Shown here: piece by piece, positions 10,713 to 22,146 of the stretch | Layout of the letters: every line of letters starts with the position of its first letter | How positions within the stretch are numbered: position 1 is the first letter of the stretch | Assembly: GCA_009192285.1 (NCBI GenBank) | Contig: CM018603.1 | Location: 4,895,613-4,959,612, forward strand | Source: Morchella semilibera | Lineage: Eukaryota > Ascomycota > Pezizomycetes > Pezizales > Morchellaceae | Direction: 5' to 3' | Length of the DNA stretch: 64,000 bases | The notes under the pieces: generated by a model | What the model was told of the DNA's origin: nothing | Databases searched by the model: none | Seen by the model: only the letters and a program-made list of their open reading frames with translations | Made by a program: the position numbers and the translations under genes

Positions 10713-13666
10713 GTAGAAAGAATAAAGAAGGCTTTACTGGTAACAATTCTAATAGTTTTTGTGATCCATAATTGCGTAGAGATAAGAATGAGCTCTCTGC
10801 GTTTTTGGGAGGGGTGTGCAAGACCAGGAAGAGCCCTATCTCCTGGGGAGTAACAGCCGATACTGTGGTTCTTTTGGACTATGTTTCCTTCTTGTTTTTT
10901 CTTCCAGAGATTAACCAACCTAGAAAGAGGAAAGATTTTAGTCACAGTCGGTTAGTAAAAGCCTCTTTTCACATCAGCCCCTGCAGATTGCTGTAGAAGC
11001 CTTGTTACGACAGAGAGAATATACTATGTAGTTGGGTCATTTATGCGTCAGCTATGCGTTCATAGTAACTTTAGCTGCCCTTTACGTTCCATAATCCCAT
11101 ACAACTGCTTTACTTATCTGGAGTCATAACTAGCGTCGAAGGTAACCCCGAAAGATATCGATAGAAGACCTCTCGTCGAAGACGTCGAAAACGAACATGC
11201 TGTATAATAGGAGGGGGTGATTTCTGGGTAGCCAGGGTCAACTCAGCTCTCACGACTGGCAAATTGTAAAAGACCTGACCACTCTCCAATTGGCTTCTAA
11301 TTAGCAATCCAAATCCGCTTCAACAATGAACAGGGTGGTTGTTGCGCAAAGAGTTTGCCTTTTCATAGTGTGAGACCCCATGTAGTACCTTGCGGTGATG
11401 GTTGGGGTAAAAGCGAGCGAGTGATATAACATGACCCGGGGGTACCGGCATTGCTTTGTGCACGCCTATATAAGGCCTATTGTCTACCAATTTCAAAGAA
11501 CCAACGCTGATTGATGTTTCTGACAACCATTCCGTGGCCATGGCTATCGGTGGTGTACCTTTGAAAAGAGCTGCCTGTCATCGTGTCAGCATGATGGTAC
11601 TAGAGGCAGTAAGCCAGCTCTCCGCATTACTTAAAACCCCGTCTATACGCATGTTCCGTTTCCAGGATTGTTGGTCAGATAAGACTATGAGACAAGAGTT
11701 TAATAGATTTACGTATTATAGATCATGTTTTACAGGTAGGGGTCACATCTAGGCGGATTAGATGGGCAAGGGGACCACGCGTATCTGAGATTTGCTGACA
11801 TCTAAATTTAATTCTCGGCTGGGGATAGTCGACGCCTATTAAGGCATGTATACGTCAATTTTATGACACCACCCTATCTCCCGGATCATTTGCGAAATCT
11901 CTCTTATGCATGAGGGTCATGTGATCTTGGGTATTTGCTGTCAAAAGAGACTTCCGGGTAAGTAGTTTGCTGTATTATCAGTCTTTAGAATACCTAAGGA
12001 GCCTATAAACCTCGAAGGTTGCTGCTTTACTTCGGTCATCATTTCCTACATAGGCCACACTAATGAGAGAAATTTCGCAAATGTCTTGGACATCCGGAGA
12101 TCTATTTAAGCACCCCAGGACACTCATTGCCACTTGTAGTCAGAATATCAACTCTCGACCCGGCACCGTCCCAAAATTCTACCCTGTCGATATTACGTAG
12201 CTAAACCATGACGAAAAACAATCATACTCGGAGTTAGGCGTCAGCGGGGCGCTTCATTTGAAATCTGCTGATTAAAATCTACCCGCTACGTCAATCATTG
12301 ACGTGCATGACCAAAGACACGACATCCCGGGCGCAGCACCTCGGGTGGGGGCCAAAGGCCAAGTTGTGATATCACATCCGCCCTCGTATCCACATGCAAA
12401 ACGTGGGTCGCACAGGCGAGCGGTGGGCTGTCGCATGCCTCTGGTGACTCCTTCCGCGAGAACATGGGCGTGTAAAAACATCGCACCCCGCACTGAAGCT
12501 TCCTTCATCACTGAAGCTCCCACCTACTATTCACACCCTCACCTTCAAGAACCAGACTAGGCCAACACCAGAAAGTACCAATATGTCTATTCTCACAGCA
12601 GTTATTGTTGTTACCATTATTCTGCTTATGCCTCGTCCGAGCTGTCTTCCCTCCGCTGAGGTATGTTAACTTTCGTCAAGTGTCTTCGCCGGGCTTCCGC
12701 GGCTATGCTGATATTTTTTGAGTAGACCCGGAAGGCGTGGGCCGAGTGCGATGAGAGGCGGCAGCGGAACCGTCCAGTAGAGGAGGAAAAGGAAGGCAAG
12801 TTCTGAGTTACAGTTTCCTTGAGGTGGGCTGACGTAGGCGGCGGTCAAGTTGTATCGCAGCAGCCAGAGAGATCAGAGAAGATGGTGGCCGGTATGTAGG
12901 TTGGACCAATCAGTAAGGGGGATATGGATTTTACTTTTTTTGGTGGCGGTGTTGTGGTGTGTGACATTAGTTTTTAGAATCGAATACTCTCTACTTTTTG
13001 TAAGAATTTACTGAACCAATTTCTGTAGCCTATCGTCTGTCGACGTGTGTAAAGCGTTGAAAGGTAGTGTGTATGGTTATCATACTTCTATTCTATGGCG
13101 ATTCCAGGGTTATCCCCTTGCTTTATAGTTGTAAATGACAGAAGTCCGTGAAACATGTTTTAGAATACCATTTTCTAGACAGTAACTATCGGGTAATGTA
13201 GCTGAAGCTTTGTTTTGTTAAGAGTTTAGTCGTCTCTCATGGCCCTGAAGCCATCTCCCGCGGAGATTGGGGTAGTGTGATCTTTGGCACATCAGGAGCG
13301 CAAGTAATAAAATATCGTACATGATGCATCAAGCAGCGACACTACGAATAGTGGGGTGATTCATCATAATAAATCACTACCCATACTAATCAGTAGCGAC
13401 AGCGCAATCACTAATCATGAGACAATATCTCTAAGTCTATAGTATATTAGCTTGTAGCAAGTTCCTTGAGTAAGAGACTAGTATTTCTGGTAAACCATTT
13501 GGTTATTATAGATGTAGATTCCTAGAATATACTCAATCCAACACTGCAGGGATTAGATATTCAAGCTGTATATCGCTGGTGAAAAGCCTGGCTGGAACGC
13601 TAGATTTGTTCTGCTGGGTATGACCTCTCTCGTTTCGCATGTCTATCCGGTAATTATCCGTAACTA
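10713..13666. other. Intergenic, no supported gene
   Basis: Several short frames (for example plus 12303-12560) are open but have no support from splice partners, relatives or start context. No repeats or RNA genes were recognised. Confidence 0.4.
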
Positions 13667-13927
13667 ATGGTCGATAGGTTTTCATCTACTGGTACCTTTA
13701 GTGGGGGATATTACCGCCCAAGCCGCTCGATGAAGGTCCAACTAGGATGCCATGGTGATCGTGGTAATGTTACTCTCCGTGTTAAGAAGGATAACGAGGA
13801 TATGCCCCCAGGCCTGCCCGGAAGAGCATTAGCAGCATATATAGCAAATCAAGAAGCTCCCCGAGTCGATATTCCAAGGGTAAATGGATTGGTCAGGCAA
13901 CATTTATATGGGGGATGGCCCCATTGA
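13667..13927 (+). CDS. Possible small ORF, 86 residues
   Basis: ATG-initiated frame with a fairly protein-like composition (a Gly/Ser/Tyr/Arg-rich start, then LRVKKDNEDMPPGLPGRALA). No family, signal peptide or membrane segment is recognised and no intron partner was found. It could be a chance frame or an exon. Confidence 0.22.
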   Translation: MVDRFSSTGTFSGGYYRPSRSMKVQLGCHGDRGNVTLRVKKDNEDMPPGLPGRALAAYIANQEAPRVDIPRVNGLVRQHLYGGWPH

Positions 13928-14375
13928 CCAATTATTAGCGCCAACGTGGCACGTTTCATCCTGGTATATGTCTGTCGAAAGTGATGTGCTGGGGGGGTGT
14001 CTCGCGGGCCGCGGAACCAATCGACGCCATGTATTGCCCTTAAACCTTCTCATCTAACAGGGTCCAATCAGGGGGACAAAAATATTTTGTCCCACCTACC
14101 TTGTCTGAGTCTGCACATAAATAAAGTCAACACTCTTCCACAAATTCTAAAGCATCTCAAAAATTAGCTTACTTACCCAACAGCAAAAGGAGGTCCCTTT
14201 ACATTACCCCCCACCCACCCCCGCTCGGGCCACCGGCAGAATATCAACCGACGCAACCGCCTCCCCATTTCCCCCACCACCACACCACCTGCACCCTAAT
14301 CAAACCCAACTTACCCTTACCAAAGGTCAGCCTTCCTCTCCTTCACGACTGTCCACAGGCACTCTCGCTGAGACA

Positions 14376-14669
14376 ATGGACACAACTCTTAGCGCCTTAC
14401 ATTTCTACGCGCCGATCTTGGAGAACAGCCACCCCACCATCCCGCTCGCCGAGCAGCTACGAATTCTGCGCGTGAATATTATCGTATACCTAAGGGTCCT
14501 TGACGGGATCCAGCGAAGCATTCTCAGGCAGAGCTTGGAGGAGGAGAAGAAAGAATTGAGGGAGAAGCACGAGTGGTATGCGAGGACATATCGCGCGCTG
14601 AGGGTTAATGAGAGGGAGATACAGAAGGCAATGATCGGTATCGGGCAGAAGGACAGTCTCAGCAACTAA
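14376..14669 (+). CDS. Small helical protein, 97 residues
   Basis: Starts at ATGGACACAACT after a ~200-nt C/A-rich leader (14195-14375); a TATA-like CATAAATAAAG lies at about 14115. Residues ~25-90 are nearly continuous amphipathic helix: a hydrophobic first helix (LRILRVNIIVYLRVLDGI) and a Lys/Glu-rich second (EEEKKELREKHEWYARTYRA). It lacks the exact GYD motif but shares size, helical layout and leader composition with the GYD proteins in the window, and is the third plus-strand helical-protein gene in this 6-kb interval. Function unknown. Confidence 0.6.
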   Translation: MDTTLSALHFYAPILENSHPTIPLAEQLRILRVNIIVYLRVLDGIQRSILRQSLEEEKKELREKHEWYARTYRALRVNEREIQKAMIGIGQKDSLSN

Positions 14670-15504
14670 TGAGTATTAGTGGCGTGGCCCCGGGTATTTG
14701 GTGATAATATAAAGGGGGGCGTATGGCGTGATGGCGGCCGCGCGCTTTAGGCGTTCTTTTGGAACCGCATGGTTGGATCAAGGTTGTTTGAGAATAAGGC
14801 ACTAGCATCCATCCGGTATTAGTAAAGATGGTGTTTCATATTTTGGAGCACGAGGCGGATTTTTAGGGGCGAAAATGTTTTTGTTTGTGTGGGGCATTCA
14901 TTTAATTTCTTACCCTATATTTCTTCATCATTCCGGCCGAAAGGTGTAACAGCATATACATAACAAGATGATCGACCTGTAAATCGATCGTTCCGAAGTT
15001 GTACATCATAGCCTATCTGCTCTCTTTCAAGTTTCATTGTTTTTAGGGGATTTTGGAAATGAAAGCGAAATTATATATACACCGTAGTCGTATACAATAG
15101 AAACCCACAAATATTGTGTGGGCGAGGGCTTTTGCTCTATACGCCTACGGTCTAGTGGTTCCAGTGCCTTCGGGGGGCGGTCCGGCTTTCTCCCCGATCC
15201 CGCCCCCCCCCCCCAGGCCTCCTTGGAAAGTGATACGTATTGAAACAGGGATTAAGAAGTCAAGACAGCCCTGTACTAAAGGCCCTGGCACCCTAGTTTA
15301 TTGTGTCTGTTTATGAATCCTAACCCACCAACAACCATTTCTTCTGCGCATACCCAAAAATTGATAGTTATGACCTGTAATGAGGATATTGTAGCACTCT
15401 GTTGCTCTAGTCACAGTGTTGGGAGAATTAGAAAATAGAAGAAACACCCTTGTACTTTTGACCCGGGGGTGCCAGGACTTTTCGAACGGGGCTGTACATG
15501 TACT
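14670..15504. other. Intergenic, no supported gene
   Basis: No gene seen. There is a C10 tract near 15207. The plus-strand frame at 15116-15316 crosses it and is judged to be chance. Confidence 0.4.
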
Positions 15505-15584
15505 TCGGGTATCGGGGTAAGTGAGAAGACACCCTTCATGTAACCTTAGCAGAGTAGTGTCATCTCACTTACCCCTACACCCGA
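15505..15584. repeat. Imperfect inverted repeat (hairpin)
   Basis: The left arm 15505-15532 (core CGGGGTAAGTGAGAAGACAC) is the near-exact reverse complement of the right arm 15557-15584 (GTGTCATCTCACTTACCCCT and on), separated by a 24-nt loop. It may be a miniature inverted-repeat remnant or a structured transcript. No copy was noticed elsewhere. The rest of 15585-16007 holds no supported gene. Confidence 0.8.
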
Positions 15585-16007
15585 TATACATATAAAACGT
15601 ATTCCCATATATTGTAACCATCCTCAATAACAGCATGATTATTCTCCCCACCCCCTGAGATATCTATTAAAACAGTCTACTACCGTTAGTGCCCTCGCAG
15701 TTGTCTACCTCAGTACTTTTACAATGCTTCCCACAATACAGTTCCCTATATATGCGTGGTGCTAATTATTATTGGTCATTTTCGCTAAGGTTGTCATGAG
15801 AATGAACTATATCAGTTTAGAACCGATGATCCTAACTTTGCAAATAAGAAATCACAGGCGTATGGAGTTCATGTATTCTATTTTTGGGAGGGGAACTAAG
15901 CTAATTATAGCTATCAGAGATATTGATGCCAAGGGGATTTGCATAGAAATGTCCTCACAAGGCTCGCTTAAGCGCACAAACTGTGCGGGATCTAGCGCTT
16001 AATCCCT

Positions 16008-17339
16008 CTACTTGGACCCATCTCTGGTCTGCTTGAACAGATGGCACTTTTTCTGGTGCTTATTAAGCCCATGTTGCCCGCTGTCGAACATGCGCCCGCA
16101 CTCGCACCTCACATTCATAACCACATTCAGCCCCATCCCCCTCACACGCTGCGCCTCCTCCTCGGCGGCCCGTTCGATTCCCTTCAGCCCCTCTTCAGTT
16201 AAACCCTGAGCCTCTTCTGCCGGGGTGACCGCGTTAGGACCTGTATGGATATGACTCTGCCACCTCCTATACACCCTCTCGCGGCCAGCATACTCCCCCG
16301 TTTTATCCCCGCTAATCGGACCTTTACCACTCACCCGCCCGTGCGTTCCGCGTTTAGCAGCAGGTCCAGATTCTCCCTTTACCTTCAACCCCCTCTGCTC
16401 GATACCCAACTCTTGTGCCTGTCGTCCGCTCTGCCTTATCTCGACGCGGACACGCATCCCCGGATACTCACGGCTGAAACGCTCGCCACATCCACAACGG
16501 AAGATTATGAATGGGGTGTGAATACGGCCATTTTTGAAGAGCTGAATTCGTGTACTGAAGGGCGTGTTGCAGGTGATACACACGTTGGGAGAGGCGCGCT
16601 GGGCGGCGACGTATTCGGCACTGTCTTGGTACAAGTCCCCCGCTTCCTCGTCATAATTCCCTTCTTCTTCTTCCTCCTGCTCCTCCTCTCCTTCTATTCT
16701 GTATTGATCTCTCACCACCTCTGCGACCGGCGGAGCGCTAACGTGGGGATTGTACTCTGAGTTACTCTGCGACCGCAGCATATTGTAATGCTCTGGTTGG
16801 GGCTGTATCATTCGCTCAAACTCAGGCCAGCTGATAGCATCAGCGATGACTTGGGGATTAGAGAGAGGAGCGCGCGGCTTAAGAATAACATGCACGCTGG
16901 AGGCTGCGAGGGCAATCTCGCAGGACGTGAAGAGCTGGTGGTGGGAGAGGACAATGGCAGGGTCAGCATGGTCTTGCCCGCAAGGGCATGGATAGACGAG
17001 GATTTGGAGGCCCTCAAACGTGACAGCGGTGGCGGGAGGCGTGAACGAGCAGCGTGGACAGGCGTGGATAGTTGTGTGGGGGTCTAATGCGCTGCTGGTT
17101 GCTGGTGTGTGTTAGCTAGTAGTTTTTATCAGGAGAGGGGAGGCAAAACCTGAATCAGTAGTGGGAACAAGTTGGTAGTCCGGATCTGCCAACTGGGGAG
17201 CGGGTGGGGCGGTATTGGCGGGAGCCTGAGGTGGCGGCGCGGAGTCTTCTAGGTCTCCCGCTTCATCAATGATGGCTGCATCATAGGCAGCAGTCTTGCC
17301 CAGTTGTCGAGGTACACGGCGAGCTTTGCTAGGTCTCAT
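16008..17339 (-). CDS. CxxC / CCHC zinc-finger-like protein
   Basis: Two exons (17339-17150 and 17101-16008) join across a 48-nt intron with a CTAAC branch site; the donor GTTTTG is weak. The product is 427 residues. The N-terminus is basic (MRPSKARRVPR), then Pro/Ala-rich. Three Cys clusters follow: CPRC...CPCG at about 75-105, CITC...CGCG at about 235-265, and at the C-terminus CECGRMF-x7-L-x2-HQKKC, a C-x-C...H-x4-C arrangement resembling a C2H2/CCHC finger. Between them lies an acidic Glu-rich stretch (about residues 205-220). Zinc binding and a nuclear role are inference. The gene at 30759-31274 shares the first and last clusters. Starting at a non-ATG codon in exon 2 would lose the first cluster, so the spliced start is preferred. 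Confidence 0.72.
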
Positions 17340-18378
17340 TGTTGTAACTGTGCGCTGCGGTGTAGCAGTTGGAGAGTATTGCGGTTTGACGTCTTTACCA
17401 CTGAGATCCGATAGCGTGATGAGGAGCGTAAATTATAATCTTCCACAGCCCCTCGAGAGTTTTTAGGGCAAGAGAATGTATCTTGAAAGAGGTTATGGTG
17501 AGGGGTAATGGGGGCTCTTTCATTTCTCAGAGCAGGACTACAGGGTAACATGGAGCGAGTATGGTCGACCAGTTATGGCCTTGTATAGGGCTTTGCAATT
17601 CTTTTGCCGGGTTACAGCAATATCACCACCATCGTCAGTATCATGAGCTACTGAAAATGAGTCACACCTTCCTTCAAGAGAAGCGATAATAGTAGGGTAG
17701 TCATAGGTTATCACTCGACCGCCAAGAAAACTATGAGTGTGAAGGTTTGCGATTTGTTTTTTTTGTTAATCGTATGCGAAGGTTTGCGAGATGTGGTGCG
17801 GGTCGGTAGCAAAGCTAGAGATATCGAGCGCATATAAGGTTATGAAAGCACTGTAGTGGATAAATGGAGCTCGAGTAACATCCAACGCCCATCGCAAAAG
17901 GACGGTCAAGCAACAACAATATGAGGGGAGTATATAGTGGAGACTTAAAACGCTAAGTGTATGTATGCCCATAGAATGCACCGTGTGGAAGTGGCAAATC
18001 GTAAATTGCCAAGAGACACGCAAAATCTCATGTGACCGACGCTGCGGCTCTTACCCAGCAGTGGGAAAACAGGTGACCTTCGACGTCGGCTGCTTGTCCT
18101 TCTTCCTCTCCCCTTTTATCCATCCTCCATTCCTGTTTCATCGTCAGAGTTCTCTGTTTTTCTCTTCTGGCTACTTCAGTTCAGGCTTCTTGTCAATAGT
18201 CGGTTCCCTTTCTTACTATAACAGTAGGTACAGTACTTTTGCTATCCATCCTGCCTTTTTTCGTACTCTCACTCTACCTCACTTCCATCAAACAACTTCA
18301 CATTACACATTTCCATCCCCGGAAAACCAAACCATCGTTACCAACCTAGGACACTTCCCAAGCTGATATCAACTAGCA
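17340..18378. other. Intergenic between divergent genes
   Basis: No gene is supported. The part just left of 18379 (18290-18378) is C/A-rich and G-poor like the leaders of other genes here, and includes CTGATATCAACTAG directly before the ATG, a possible branch site and acceptor. Confidence 0.4.
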
Positions 18379-18684
18379 ATGGTGTGGATATATCTCGCCC
18401 CACACCCAAGACCCGCAGCCTGCAATGCCGCCTCCATGTCCAGGGGTTGTTTCTGCGACTATGGTGTCTCGGGCTTCTCGGCTTATCTCCTAGTCTGGGG
18501 TCTCTCGGACCCCGCCCACCCCAACAACGACTGCGGCACCAACGCGCACGAAAAGCACTATAAAGGCCGCCCGATCAAGCTCTGGAGGTGGGTTCCCGGA
18601 ACCAACAAGTGGAGGAGGGGGCATAAGTTAAGAAAGCCGACCCCCGATGATGTTCCGGCGGGTCGGGATCCCGCTTGGTTTTAG
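18379..18684 (+). CDS. Small uncharacterised Cys-containing protein
   Basis: 101 residues from ATGGTGTGG. Four cysteines: AACNAAS, GCFCDYG and NDCGTN, spaced in the first 52 residues. The C-terminal half is basic and Trp-containing (LWRWVPGTNKWRRGHKLRK). No clear signal peptide starts at this ATG; if the CTAG before it is a splice acceptor, an upstream exon could supply one. The C/A-rich leader is typical of the other genes in the window. No family recognised. Confidence 0.42.
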   Translation: MVWIYLAPHPRPAACNAASMSRGCFCDYGVSGFSAYLLVWGLSDPAHPNNDCGTNAHEKHYKGRPIKLWRWVPGTNKWRRGHKLRKPTPDDVPAGRDPAWF

Positions 18685-19549
18685 TGCAGGGTTGCCGTTT
18701 CTCAGGGCCTAAAGGTATGTTCAAAATGCGCTTCTTTATTGGTGCGTGGTATTGGAAGGCCTTTTCTAATGCTGGGGATAGGTATTGGTCCATTATCTGA
18801 AGTGTTAATGTGAGTCTTCTACCAAGACCTTGGGCTTTCGAGGAACGTGGTGTATCAAATATATGAAAAAAGGTATGTAGTAGTTTGATCTTTGTATTAA
18901 CATGTTCTAATTCTTCAATCTCTAGGTGATAAAAAAGACATACGGTCAATGGGTTGTAAGCTACGCTGGGTGAAACATGATCGCAAATACCTAAGCCTGC
19001 TGTTTGTAGTTATCTTGTCCTTAGTTGTAAGAACGTCTGCCTGTATTGCTTTGACATATAAATCAAAGATGGTACACCAATTACTAGAAAAAAACGATAG
19101 ATCTTACACGGTTGACCCAAAATTAATAATCGAGGTTTTATTCATATACAAGTTTGCTAGATTCATTTTTACCCTTTATTGTGTGCGGATGGCACCCACA
19201 GAGTTCCTAATTATTTAATTCCGGAACCCATCCACCAAGCATCTTGGGATGCGGGAGATGTACCGAATATCTATAGCTAGAACTACATGCACCCGCCGCC
19301 ACTTCCCAGAGACCGAAACTGCTTCTTGCTGGGATGTCTCCAGATAAAGAAGCTGACGAATCAGCTATTTCTTTATCTCTTTGTTTTCTCTTTATAGACG
19401 TCACTTTTCCTTATGCCGATATCCCCTTTATTTTGATTACTATAAAAGGGAAGACGATATCCACTTTGGATAATATCATAGAATCGATCAATTCACTCCT
19501 TTTGATGATCATACTGCCTATTTTGAGCAGTCCTTAATTCAAGGTTTCC
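18685..19549. other. AT-rich intergenic
   Basis: AT-rich. The plus frame 18949-19218 contains a hydrophobic stretch (LLFVVILSLVV) that could be a membrane helix, and 19334-19537 is also hydrophobic; neither has other support. Confidence 0.35.
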
Positions 19550-19975
19550 AATGGTAGAAACCGGTTGCAATATAAGATAAAACAACACCGACCACTAAAT
19601 CCCTTGAAGGAGCTTAAACCTTACCAACTGTACTAACTGTTTGTTTTGACAGTTTGAACCGGTTCAACTGTTTAAACCACGGTTTTACATCTTTGCATCC
19701 TCACCATAATAGTAGTGCAAAAATATCTATCCACGTTCTCTAATATAGTGTTCAAGCTCCAGAACTGGGGTGTTCAAGTCCGGAAACCTCGAGCCTATGA
19801 ACATGGGCTATATATAAACCGTTTAAACCGGTAGTATAACCGGTTTTGCTGTTTCCTAAACTGTTCAAAGCATGGATTGATGGCAGCAAGAACTGCACCA
19901 ATTGTTCCGTTAAACCTTTTAGTTAAACCAGTTTGAACCATCTGACCGGTAAACCACTGGAAACCTTGGTCCTTA
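19550..19975. repeat. Array of AAACCGGT / GTTTAAACC-like motifs
   Basis: A 425-bp block dense in related short words: AAACCGGTT (about 19558), GAACCGGTTC (about 19666), CCGTTTAAACCGG (about 19819), ACCGGTTTTG, AAACCAGTTTGAACC (about 19925) and GACCGGTAAACC. The words occur in both orientations with irregular spacing, so this is a degenerate motif cluster and not a simple tandem repeat. It ends about 120 bp before the start codon of the gene at 20095. Confidence 0.7.
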
Positions 19976-20094
19976 TCCTAATCTATCACTTCCCGTCTCC
20001 ACCCCAACAACCGCACCCCTAACAACAGGTCTCCAGGGGTTAGCCATAATCCCTCCAACTCGCTTTCACCCTCCCAGCCCACTCCAGCTCCTGA

Positions 20095-21120
20095 ATGGCG
20101 TCTGCGCACCTCCCTCGCGCGGCCGTGCAAGCGCCTCAAGCGCAAATCACTTTCCCTAGTCAATCCATCATGCCCGACACTGTTTGCATCGGACTAGGCA
20201 AACATCTTTTTCTCATCCCGGTCGATCCGCTCGAGGCCTTCCACTACGTCAGGGAGCTGACAATCAAAAGCCTGCAAAATTACATCAACGATCATGCTAC
20301 ACCAAGAGAAGTGGCTTTTATATTTAAAGATGGGTCACTTATGGAGGAAGGAGGTGGCCTGGGTGGTGTACCAGAGTGTTCACTCCTTCCTAGAGAGAGG
20401 GGTGCTGTGAGAGCCGAAACACCGTCTGGTGTAGACGATGGGTATGGGTCTTTACGTTTTCTCCGAGACCGGCTAAGGCGTGAACGCAATGGCGAGTACG
20501 CTGGCAGCTCAGGAGGCGGCCACAGCACTATGCCTGGCGCCCTAAGGCCTCGTACTGTCTCCAAAGGTGTCCTCACGAATCAACCGCCTCTTAATCACCT
20601 ACTTCCACCAATTAACAATAGTCGGTCGAAGCGTAAGCGAAGTGATGAGTGTGAAAAGCGTCAGAGCGGCAGTGGCGCCTATAAACCCATCTCCACGGAA
20701 GCTCCGACAGCATCCACACATGTACCGCAGAGTTATGTGCGCCCTAATAATGCACCCATTGTCAAACACCTCCCGCTAACCGCCAACAACGGGCGATTTC
20801 GATTTTGGAGGAATGAGAATCCATTCATAGGGGACTTCCTGGACCTCGAGGATGCAAGGCGCAAAACCAAAAAGTCCCTATTCTGGTTGCGTTCGAATTA
20901 TGTCGACGGACTCATTTCATTCAGGGGGCAGTTTGCCATGACGGAGAATGTGAGGGAGCGATGCACAGCATGTGTGAAGCACAACAACAGGGGGTGCACG
21001 AAACTTGTTGCCAGGACGGATGAGTATATAGAGGTCAACAGCTGTGCTTTGTGCCTCATGCATGGTTCCAGGTGCATTGTTCCACTGTACGACAGGTGGG
21101 GGAACAAATGTGCTATATAA
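20095..21120 (+). CDS. FxIP-YxR motif protein with C-terminal six-Cys (Zn2Cys6-like) cluster
   Basis: Intronless, 341 residues. Near residues 35-80 is a conserved block, HLFLIPVDP...YVRELTI...TPREVAFIF, also present in the gene copies at 24151 and 37470. The middle is low-complexity, with a basic cluster SKRKRSDECEKR (about residues 180-190) that could be a nuclear localisation signal. Near residue 275 starts YVDGLISFRGQ, then cysteines spaced C-x2-C-x7-C-x15-C-x2-C-x6-C. Fungal Zn2Cys6 clusters are usually C-x2-C-x6-C-x5-12-C-x2-C-x6-8-C and N-terminal; here the linker is longer and the position C-terminal, so DNA binding is a hypothesis. The leader is C-rich and lies beside the AAACCGG array. 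An in-frame ATG at residue 26 is an alternative start. Confidence 0.82.
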   Translation: MASAHLPRAAVQAPQAQITFPSQSIMPDTVCIGLGKHLFLIPVDPLEAFHYVRELTIKSLQNYINDHATPREVAFIFKDGSLMEEGGGLGGVPECSLLPRERGAVRAETPSGVDDGYGSLRFLRDRLRRERNGEYAGSSGGGHSTMPGALRPRTVSKGVLTNQPPLNHLLPPINNSRSKRKRSDECEKRQSGSGAYKPISTEAPTASTHVPQSYVRPNNAPIVKHLPLTANNGRFRFWRNENPFIGDFLDLEDARRKTKKSLFWLRSNYVDGLISFRGQFAMTENVRERCTACVKHNNRGCTKLVARTDEYIEVNSCALCLMHGSRCIVPLYDRWGNKCAI

Positions 21121-21798
21121 AGTTAGGAGCTCCATAGTACGTCCCTTTCAGAGTTTAGCGGACATAGTAACAAAGATGTGCGTGATGTTAATATAGATCT
21201 CCAATCCCAGATACCTAGTACGCCTTCTTCGCCTTAACCCTTAACTATGTTGGTAATCATGTGACTAAATGTCAAATAACTAACATTTATATGTTTGTGA
21301 GGGACTCGTTAGGTCGAGTAAATAGGGGAATGGAACCCTACGAATATCATTCCAAGGAACCAGCTACCCCCCTTTCTCACTAAATTTCCTTTGTTACGCC
21401 AGTTTTGTCGAGTTTGCTTTTCTTTTTTTGTTCAGAAGATGGCAGTGGAAGGAGGCGGTTCTGGGGTTGGCGCGGTATTGTCATAGCTATAAGGCTGTAT
21501 AAAATCAATGAACTAAGAGAAAAGCCGGCTATTTCTGCCCATGTATTAGGTCTTGGTTGAGATTGTCGTCTTTCTAGTAGCTCCGCCAATAAATCACCAC
21601 CTACGGGGGCTTTCATATCCATCAGGTTGTTTTCATTCACATAGAGCATTCCCTTGTGGAACGTATCCCTCCTCAGTGAGTATAAATGATAATAAAGGGG
21701 AAACCCGCGAGTTCACAAGACCGAGTGATCATTGGTGATTGGTTGTTACAACCTCTTCTTCTTTGGTTTATTCATTAATTATATGTAACCTCTCGGTT

Positions 21799-22146
21799 AT
21801 GGCAATATCAGCCTCTCAACTTAAGAAAGCTGCGAAATTAAGCCCTCCAACAAAAAGGGCTTCAGAATCTGGGCCAAGCGTGGGGTTCGGGGCCGTTATA
21901 TTCTCAGACAGGGCCAATGAGGGTCCTCCTGCAGATCGATCAAAGTATATGCGGGCTGGCCGGCAGGCGGTCAACGGTGGGCTGGAAGAAAAAACCAATC
22001 GGGGGGTCCACCTAGCAGCCAAGCGCCAACGGTCCCCCGCGTCAATAAACCCCGCGCTACCGGATCAGGTACACAGCACCACGCATGATAACTCTAGCAG
22101 AGGATGGCCAGCGGTCTTCGAGATAGTTCATCGGAGACCCCACTGA
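21799..22146 (+). CDS. Possible small basic protein, 115 residues
   Basis: ATG-initiated frame with Ser/Pro/Lys/Arg-rich composition and basic clusters (KLSPPTKRA, AAKRQRSP). No family is recognised and no splice partner was found. It follows the 20095 gene on the same strand, but nothing shows a link. The frame extends further upstream through hydrophobic codons from a GTG-type codon, which I do not consider a start. Confidence 0.28.
   Translation: MAISASQLKKAAKLSPPTKRASESGPSVGFGAVIFSDRANEGPPADRSKYMRAGRQAVNGGLEEKTNRGVHLAAKRQRSPASINPALPDQVHSTTHDNSSRGWPAVFEIVHRRPH

Noticed and set aside
16245-16760. Plus-strand open frame (171 codons)
   Set aside because: Antisense to the Cys-cluster protein at 16008-17339; its acidic Glu codons create a Phe/Leu-rich shadow.
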